From: Apostichopus japonicus
Lineage: Eukaryota; Echinodermata; Holothuroidea; Aspidochirotida; Stichopodidae
DNA length: 64,000 bases
Direction of reading: 5' to 3'
NCBI RefSeq assembly: GCF_037975245.1
Contig: NC_092562.1
Location: forward strand, 2,327,001 to 2,391,000
Below the pieces are notes generated by a model that saw nothing but the letters and a program-made list of their open reading frames with translations, was not told the origin of the DNA and searched no databases. Both the position numbers and the translations under genes were made by a program. Below are positions 55,741 to 64,000 of the stretch, one piece after another; position 1 is the first letter of the stretch; every line of letters begins with the position of its first letter.

Positions 55741-57478
55741 ACATTTTATTCGAACACCTTACGTTTTAACACTGTAAATGCAACTGGAGAATGTGTATCC
55801 TCGCTCCTCCCCTTCTCCAACCTGAACATCCCTCAATCAATCGCTCACAGATTTTTGATTGTTTTTACAATCATCAATGATATATAAAAGAAAAGAACTA
55901 AACAATTCAGTTAATATCGTACACGAGAGACTGTAAATGACATAAATATACGAATTCTCGCTAACTGAAATGACGTCACTCAATTTATAGACGGTCAATG
56001 CAACCTTCTAGAGATGGTGTGATTTATTTCAGCAACTGTGAACATTTTCGTCAAGTGTAAGTAAAACCTTGCTATTTGCAGAGTTCGTGAAAGAGGCGTT
56101 TCCGTTATTCAGTGGAATGTTGTAACCATATAAGCAATACCAAATAAAAAACGATAACAATAAAAAATATATATATAAAACATAAATTTCTAGATGAACG
56201 CGTTGTTAGTAGCCGTTTCCTTCCTTAGAGCAAGGTTGACTATGCGGGACCTCGAAATGAGTCTATCGACAATCTGGGCTGCACACGTTCTAGACTATTA
56301 ATGTATATTATTAAAGAAGCTCTTTACTATTGTTGGCTATGGACTTTTTACCCGGCGACCAATTAGCCAAACCTTTCACCTTCTTATGTGATTAAACCAT
56401 TCTATCTATACTTATATAAATGTTTTAAGAAGGATAGCCTGTAGTGGGAAGATTTATTCTGATGATATGAAAGAGCAACGTTTTCTCAGCATCCCCAGGC
56501 TAGTAAAATTTGCTATTCATTCCCAGTGACTTCCAGATAACAACAGTTTAGAGTTGACGTGTTTTGTACCCAAAGTGAAATTGTAGCAAAGATATGATGT
56601 CATTTTTTATCGACTGGCAAAGTTTGTTAAATGTAGTCTTTAAAATGTACTTCATAATTTCATGAAAATCGGAGGTGCCTTAGTTTAACAACATGTTAAT
56701 GCCCTACTGTCATTATGGGCAATAATAGCGTCTCATCCCCTTACTCTCAGGCGGTTTCATTTAGTTTCATTTTCTCTTTGTCTTACCATATAGCACTCGC
56801 CTTCGGTACCTGCCAGAATGTTTTTTCTTTTGCACGCAATTATCCAAAATATACAAAATTGTAAGTGAACTTGATGGTTTATCGATTCAATGCTGTTAAA
56901 TTAGTGTTTGCAGCAACGTTTGTAATATAATGACAACGTAATTTTTGTTACCAGTGTTGCACTTGCCTAACTAATTATTTTCATTATATGTGTATTTGAT
57001 TGGATTGTATGGACTTGACATTTGTAACACTCAGCAAAGCTGAAAGTGAAAATCTGATGATAAGAAATTTCATCATTAAATATAACCGCAGCTATAAAAC
57101 CAGAAATTACTCTCGGAGACTTGATAAAATAAAATATGATTAACAAAAATAAAACTTTATGCGCAAACTGTATATTCCTGTCATATACCTGTCATAATAA
57201 ATACTCTCCTTATTGTCCTCATTAACGCGCAAATATCACTCCACTCATTTCCTTAATTTCGGTTTCATTGCATTATTGGGTTTATTTTCTTATGGCTACG
57301 TTCTTTGTTGACACGAAACGATGCACGTAATATATCAATAAAAGTATTTGTAAGTTATGTCAATCACTGCACGTATTACACTAGTCCACCTTGGCGATGA
57401 AGAAATATATGAAATAACTATTATTAATATCACTTGCCACCTACAAGGAGAGTCAATTGAGTTTTTCTTTACGTTACA
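55741..57478. other. Upstream region of the LRR gene
   Basis: Mostly AT-rich. Presumably contains the promoter of the LRR gene but no specific site could be supported. Confidence 0.35.
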
Positions 57479-60400
57479 ATGGACATCTTGCAACTATGTT
57501 ATGCTTTAATGGTTGCCATCCCCGCCATCTGCGTGGCCTCTGGAAATGATCCTTGTCGCTTATTGGGTAAGTGAGGAACAACCTTGTTACCATTAAAGGC
57601 ATAATTCCCAGCCGGAGAAAGAGAGAGAGAGAGAGTGAGAGAGTATCATTCCGTTGCAATTTATCTGTTACATTTACCTTGCTTCTTGCACATTTGAGTT
57701 TCTCTATTTTGCAGTGTTTAATAGCATTGCTGGTAAATTGAGATCAAACTCATACAGTTCGTTCGTTTCATAATCACCAGACTTATTTTTTTTTTATGAT
57801 TACAGTTCAAACCAGCCACAAGTTGTACTAATAATCCAAGGGGATGAGGCGAGGGGTGAATTATTTCAAATAGCCGACAGTCTTTGATGATACATTTAAC
57901 CTTTCGTTTTATATGTTCGCTGTTTTGATTAATTTTGTAATATTTAAAAGTAATATTTTAGAGCAATTACGCGTAATGTTTAATAAATTATAGAGACAAC
58001 AGTTGCTTCAGCAAATGTAATAATAAATACAAAATTGAAAATGATCATATTGAAATTAGCTTCCCTTTTAGCCTAGAGGGCAAATCGTGCCGCTCTGAGG
58101 AAAGCCCAATCTTGGTTAATATTTACAGTGTTGTGTGACATGTCTAGTCATGGACACAACCAAATGAATTCAGTATTAAATATACCGATGCTTGATTAAT
58201 GTTGCTATCAATAAATTTTACTTCTTTGAAATTTGTCCTTAGATTCCAACGTCTGCGAGGTTTGCAAATGTGTGAGTCGAAACGTCAATTGTTCCAATAG
58301 GAATCTAACAGCAATTCCATCATATATACCGAATGACACTTACATCATGTATGTATTTAATTTATTGCAAAATGAATCATTTCTTCTAAGTTTCATATAA
58401 AGAATCTCTGTAGGCCGGCGGTTTTCTTATAGGCCATACATATTCCATCAGATATCCCATCATAGAGATCTTTGCTAAACTAATTGGTTTTTTCAGATTG
58501 CTTTTTGTGTCTATCGGATTGTGGGTGGAGGAGAGATACGTATCACGGGTGCGGTTCGTGTGAAGAATACCACTTCGAAGAATTTGCATACCTTCGAAAT
58601 GATCACAGTAGAGTTTGGACAGCTCGAGCACCTAATAGTTAGTTTCATCAGTGACATCGATATGGTTATTTTGGTAAAGGGAAAATTGCATTTTATCCGC
58701 ATGTCTTGTAAGAACTGAAGGAATCGTGAACTCTAACAAAGTTTAACGGAAGGAATAAATGAATATAACCCCCTGCCCTTCTCACAGGACCGTAGGGAGG
58801 ACGATGGTGTATGTTTGCTGGGTCAAGGTTCCATGCAGTGCAGTTTAACAAATTCTTTGAGCATATTTTTCTCTTTGGTGTTTCTTACTGTTCTTTTGCA
58901 CCTGCCTTTTGTTATGGAGAAATATCCAAAACGAATCGATAGAAAGTCATGGTAACACTATAGCATTAAAGGTAAACGCTGACTATTCTTTCCACAGTAA
59001 CTTAGAGAACAATGGAATCTCATGTATACCGAAGGATTATTTTAGATATTTTGCTGTACTGTTCAAACTGTGAGTATACTTTGTGTTGTCGGATTTAAAT
59101 GCTTATTTGGTCCACCTCAGGTTCCGATGGAACACAGCGGAATGTTTTTTCCTCCATAGATACTTATGAGTGGGGGGTAAAGCCTAGTCGTAACTTTTGG
59201 CAATGTAACGCTTCCTAAAATCTTTAGAGAATCTTACCAGGAACAAAGTATATTGCAATACTATGTCGCAATTTATAATAATGTAAGATTGGTTGTGACT
59301 CCCCAATACAAGCTTACAACACGATTTTAGTTCATTTATAACGACAACGAGGATATTGGGATGTATTGTGAACATAATCAACGAGATAATGCGAAAGGAC
59401 CAATGCTCGACAACAATGTGACCCATGACCACTTTCTCTTTCTCTTTCTTTGTCGGGTCTTCATCTCCATCGGAGATTCATATTCCCGTTATAGGTTTAC
59501 TTAGAACCTCTAGAATACACAAAAACACTGTGATGGGGATATCTTTTTCAAATTAACAAAGAAAATATTTCAACTAATTAATGGTTGGTTTCAATTGTTT
59601 GACAGCACAATCGGAATGAACTCCGTGTCAGAACCATTTATTCCACCAACAAGTATGAAAAAATTGTAAGTCAACGTTTGTTAATAATGCGTGGGATATA
59701 CTTAACCATCTTCAATTGTACTCAGTAAGTCTATGCCTTAGATGATTTAAAATGCACCTCAAACCTTGGAGGAATTAGTCGTTTAAAAAAGTTCTGTCTG
59801 TCAAATTTATATATGTACGAGCATATTTGAATTTTACTACAAATAAAACATACTTAACTTTAATTCAAAACAGGCAATAATTGTAAAAACTGCATCTGAA
59901 ATACCGTTAATGCATTTCATAGTGATAACAACTTAAATTGGAAACATTTACACTTTGTTGTAGTTTAAGACTACCAGAACTAAGTTTGTAAACCTTTCAG
60001 AATAAACAAAACTGCTACAAAACATCTGAATCTACAATTTAAAAGTTCATTATACACATGTCGCCAACGGTCTTCTTTTATATTTCTTTAGAATTGCTAA
60101 CAAGAACCTTCTGGAAAGTGGTGAACTGATTTTCAGCCAATGTGAACATCTTGAGGAAGTGTGAGTTACACCTTTAATATGAAGATTGTGTAGAAAGAAT
60201 AACACTTTTTGGGTCACCACTTAGTGAACTGGTATAATCTGATCTAGGTCAGTTGTTGCCAGTCGCCAATTTATCAAACTATTTAAAAGTTAAAGCATAT
60301 TTATATTATACAAATAATGAATGGTTATGAGTGCAATAGTGCAAATATTTCATGAGTTGAAAGATGGAATGTTGAAGATGGGATGGAACTCCGCTGCGCC

Positions 60401-60700
60401 TCGTTGAATGGAACAACTTCATCTTTCAACGAATGAAATATTTGTACTATTGCAGGAATGGAAACCATTAATTATTTGTTTTAAACAACACCTTCAAAAT
60501 TGGATGTAATTTGATGTAAAATGCACCCATGCAACAGATTGTTTTGAACAGACAGGTTTCTCTGCTCTCTTACCATTGAAAAAAGTGCTATCAAAAAAGT
60601 ATAACACATGGTTTTATTTCATAGAGTGCAATAGAGCGGATTTCGCATATAATCAACGAGCAATTGACTAATCAAATGGCAGGAATATAATTAGGTGTTG

Positions 60701-60767
<67 letters not shown>

Positions 60768-63700
60768 TTGGATGAAAGCATCGTAGACGTTTCGTCACAC
60801 GTTTTAGGATCGTGTTCCTTCACATGTGACTAAAAACTGCAATGTTCATCATAGAAACGTGGTTGTGACAGTTACTCAAGCAAGTTTCGATTTCATTTTT
60901 GTATCATGTAATAGTGCTGAGTATCTGTACCGCTTCATTTATGACAAATTGCAACAGTTGTTGTTCTTTTGTCGTGTCTTCTTCGTTTTTATTATTCAGG
61001 AACTTACAAACTAATCGCATTGCCTTCCTGCCAGATTATATTACACGAAATTGTTCCAAATTAATTCTCCTGTAAGTACTTTTTGACATTTTTATAAGTG
61101 CCATCGCTAAACTCAATGTCGTTTAATGTATTCATTCCTATATATTGTAATGTCGCATTGTTTTATTTTGTATTTATTAAGCCGTTCAAGTGCTAAAATA
61201 CCAAACAGTTTTTTGTTCTCTCTCGAGACAGTTGTTAAATTCTTGAGACATACCTTTTTTTCACATCGCAATGACTGGCCATACTTTAAATACTATAACA
61301 AATTATGCTTAATCCTTTTATGTATTGCCTCGTCTTTGTTTTTCTACTTCTTTTTCTTTTTTGATGATCTTCTTTCGCAGCGATTTACGAAACAATCTTT
61401 TCTATCGGATTAATCAACACAGCTTGGGTTTTCTTCCACGACTGAAAGATTTGTACGTATATGGGGAAAATGAAACAGTATCCTATAGTATTGCATCTAT
61501 TATATAACGTATCAAAGAAGTAGCGATACAGATAATTCTTTTTCTTTTTCGTATCGTTATCAGTCATTTTTTAATACGTTACGCAATTTTTTTCCATATG
61601 ATGATTGGTATTCATGCATACTTTGAGTTATTGCTTAAGGGTTTTTCAGACAAAGAATAAACTCTGCGAATCTCGCGTCTTGCCTGATCATCTGAGAATT
61701 TTGTGACGTCACGGTCACGTCACCTAACGTATAATGTAAGTACATTGAAACCGGGGTTACTTTGACCCAGAAGAATGGAAATGACGTCGTTCTGCTAAGG
61801 TTTTACTGCAGTCCATGGTGTAAGGTCTCTTAAACGCATAAAGGCATAAACCTATTGAGACTCTTGATGTTAGGAGACAGTGACAAGTAAAGTAAACGTT
61901 TCTTATTTGATGGTCTGTTTCCCCAAGCTGAATGTTCATTGAAAAGGAATGCTTGCATTTCGGCCACAATTGTTCCTACATTAAGTTGCTTCAACAGAAA
62001 CTCTTTTTTTATTCGGCCGTTTGGTGCAGTAAGGTTTTAACATCGTTATTATAATAGAATTAGGACTTTTCACCCAGCTGATATGTCATATAAATCAATA
62101 GCGATATACCTTCGCAAGATGATATTTTGTTTTCCCGACAGTACATCCATCTGGAGAGATTGTGGCTAGGAAGATGTCAGCTTTAAAAATCTGAAGAAAA
62201 AAAAACATTCAGTGAATATGAACACCTATTTTGTAAAGGAGTTTCACTCGTGCACTATGTCGCATACAACAAGATACTTAAAAAGGAATCTGGCGTACCC
62301 CTTTTATTGTTACTGAAAAATAAATGACTAACTTTGAGTAAATGCACTGGACTGTATTGCAACGGAGTTGACGATATATTCTTCACACTGTTGTATTGGA
62401 CTTAAAAATTTAATCTTTTTTGTAATTTTAATTACCCCATAGTTCATATCATTATTGTTTTTATCCATCCTACAAAATATTTTATTACTAAATAGGAGAC
62501 TGAGCTCGAATCGAAATCTTCGTCACATTGATGAGGGGGCCTTGAATCAAGTTTGCGAGAGTTTGCAGAAACTGTAAGTGGTTGCTACTTCAATAGTATG
62601 TTAAAATAACAGACTGTAGCTAACATGACACTACTATAGCTGATCATATGCAAGTGGTTGTTACTTCTATTGTATGTTAAAATAATAACTAACATGATAC
62701 TACTATAGGTGATCATATGTAAGTGGTTGTTACTTAATTCTCTAGTCTGTTAAAAGAACAAAATATTACTAACATGATAATATTATAGCTGATCATATGT
62801 AAGTGGTTGTTACTTCAATAGTCTGTTAAAATAACAAACTATAACTAACATGATACATCTATAGCAGATCATATGTAAGTGGTTGTTACTTCTATAGTCT
62901 GTTAAAAGAACAAACTATTACTAACGTGATAATATTATATCCGATCACATGTAAGTGGTTGTTACTTCAGTAGTATGTTAAAATAGCAAACTATAACAAA
63001 TATAAGAGCTGATCATATGTAAGTGGTTGTTACTTCTATAGTCTGTTAAAATAACAAACTATTACTAACATGATAATACTATAGCAGAACATATGTAAGT
63101 GGTTGTTACTTCTATAGTCTGTTAAAAGAACAAACTATTACTAACATGATAATATTATATACAATCATATGTAAGTGGTTGTTACTTCAATAGTATGTTA
63201 AAAAAAAAACTATAACTAACATGATACTATTAGAGCTGATCATATGTAAGTGGTTGTTACTTCTATAGTGTTTTAAAATAACAAACTATACGAGCAAATA
63301 CATACCATATAAGCAAATATATGATACAAGTTATATTTTTACCTGTTCTATCTAAATATTAATTAATGAAGCTACTAACTTTAGTATGAACGAGTTTTTT
63401 TTTCATTCGTGGACTTTGTGGACAATTACGTTAGTAAAGTTAGCATGCAGTCAGATTTGCAGTTGCATCTTGTCAGTAATATTCGTGGAGGTGTTAGATG
63501 TACATGGGTGGCATTAGATGGTATAGGATTGAATACTCCAAATTAGTAAGTGTAAATATTTTATGAAGTTCTCCTACATTGTTACCTACTAATGCAAAAT
63601 AAAAATAAAACAATTCAAACGAAAATTCCTTAAGAGATAACGTGCATTGCTGAGTAAAAGAGTGCAATAAGTTTTTGCTCATGATGTAGTAGCGATAATG

Positions 63701-63898
63701 GTGTGCTGAAAGGTAGATAGATTCGGTTGCCCTGGCACTTATTCCGTAAAAGAGAACACCTTTAAAGATATTTAATTGGTACAATATGTAGCACATTCAA
63801 TTATTAAATTTTCTTATGCACAGGGCAATGACCGGATGCGATATGCTGGGAAACGTCCCAACAGGCCTTTTCAGAGGCTGCACTAAACTAACGAGTGT
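57479..63898 (+). CDS. Leucine-rich-repeat protein, 5' part (9 exons, partial)
   Basis: Exons: 57479-57566, 58243-58348, 58998-59069, 59606-59665, 60092-60160, 61000-61071, 61381-61452, 62496-62573, 63824-63898; the last donor (63899) leads out of the window. The 692 nt give about 230 residues. Exon 1 encodes a signal peptide. Exon 2 is an LRR N-cap with a CEVCKC cysteine cluster. Exons 3-9 each encode one repeat of 20-26 residues, for example LDLRNNLFYRI and LRLSSNRNLRHI. All introns from exon 2 onward are phase 2 and exons are 60-78 nt. This one-repeat-per-exon, phase-2 pattern is that of the ectodomains of glycoprotein hormone and LGR/RXFP receptors, but other LRR genes share it. The downstream membrane part, if any, is not visible. 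The repeats near exons 4-5 are degenerate. Confidence 0.8.
60705..60765. repeat. (AT)n microsatellite
   Basis: About 30 AT units with one TTTATA interruption, in an intron of the LRR gene. Confidence 0.95.
62574..63300 (+). repeat. 76-bp minisatellite containing the 5' splice site
   Basis: Ten units start at 62574, 62650, 62719, 62799, 62875, 62951, 63019, 63095, 63171 and 63246 with spacing mostly 75-76 bp. Each begins GTAAGTGGTTGTTACTTC (the second has GCAAGT). The first is the real donor of LRR exon 8. Confidence 0.93.
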
Positions 63899-64000
63899 GT
63901 AAGTGAAACTAAATGTGTTATCAACATGTTTTATTTTCATTGCCGACGATAAAAATATTAATATATTTAATAACAATGATCATTACAATCGTCATCGCCA

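Noticed and set aside
62574-63300. Regularly spaced repeats as a possible CRISPR-like array
   Set aside because: The 76-bp units are contiguous tandem repeats without unique spacers, in a eukaryotic intron; the array at 30375-30796 is rejected for the same reason.

Overview
This is an intron-rich, AT-rich animal genomic window. Spliceosomal GT-AG introns, deuterostome-type gene families and a mix of SINEs, MITEs and LINE remnants point to a marine invertebrate. An echinoderm, possibly a sea cucumber, is my best guess; this is inference and no marker gene proves it. Exons were assembled by hand from open frames, splice sites and phase continuity.

Layout. (1) 0.8-1.9 kb is a Harbinger-type DNA transposon remnant with 3-bp target duplications. 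(2) 2.0-10.3 kb, minus strand, holds two tandem paralogous genes for small secreted proteins: signal peptide, one EGF domain, then a Ly6/uPAR three-finger-type domain split over two exons. The upstream copy also carries a Ser/Thr-rich mucin exon made of 60-residue repeats. Every intron in both genes is phase 1. (3) 10.3-13.4 kb is non-coding with dispersed repeats. (4) 13.4-25.6 kb, plus strand, is a complete 12-exon PIGO-like GPI ethanolamine phosphate transferase 3 (999 aa), with a decayed tandem duplicate of the end of exon 7. (5) 30.7-36.0 kb, minus strand, is a complete 9-exon PHF24/GINIP-like gene (366 aa): N-myristoylation motif, PHD-like zinc finger and two EF-hands. Its stop codon lies inside a minisatellite whose units each carry a DR1-like AGGTCAAAGGTC. 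(6) 36-45 kb is mostly non-coding, with a LINE remnant, SINE-like repeats and long (AT)n. (7) 45.5-48.5 kb, plus strand, has an unidentified terminal exon and then a two-exon SLC5-family sodium/solute symporter (630 aa). (8) 48.5-57.4 kb is intergenic, with fold-back MITEs, a LINE 3' fragment and an EGF-like fragment. (9) 57.5-64 kb, plus strand, holds the first nine exons of a secreted or membrane leucine-rich-repeat protein with phase-2 introns as in LGR-type receptors. It runs off the window, and one intron is a minisatellite that has amplified the 5' splice site.

The genes do not form a pathway. PIGO acts in GPI-anchor synthesis in the ER, PHF24/GINIP in Gi-coupled signalling at membranes, and SLC5 in solute uptake. 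The EGF/mucin/Ly6 pair looks like extracellular, lineage-specific proteins and is the best candidate for something undescribed.
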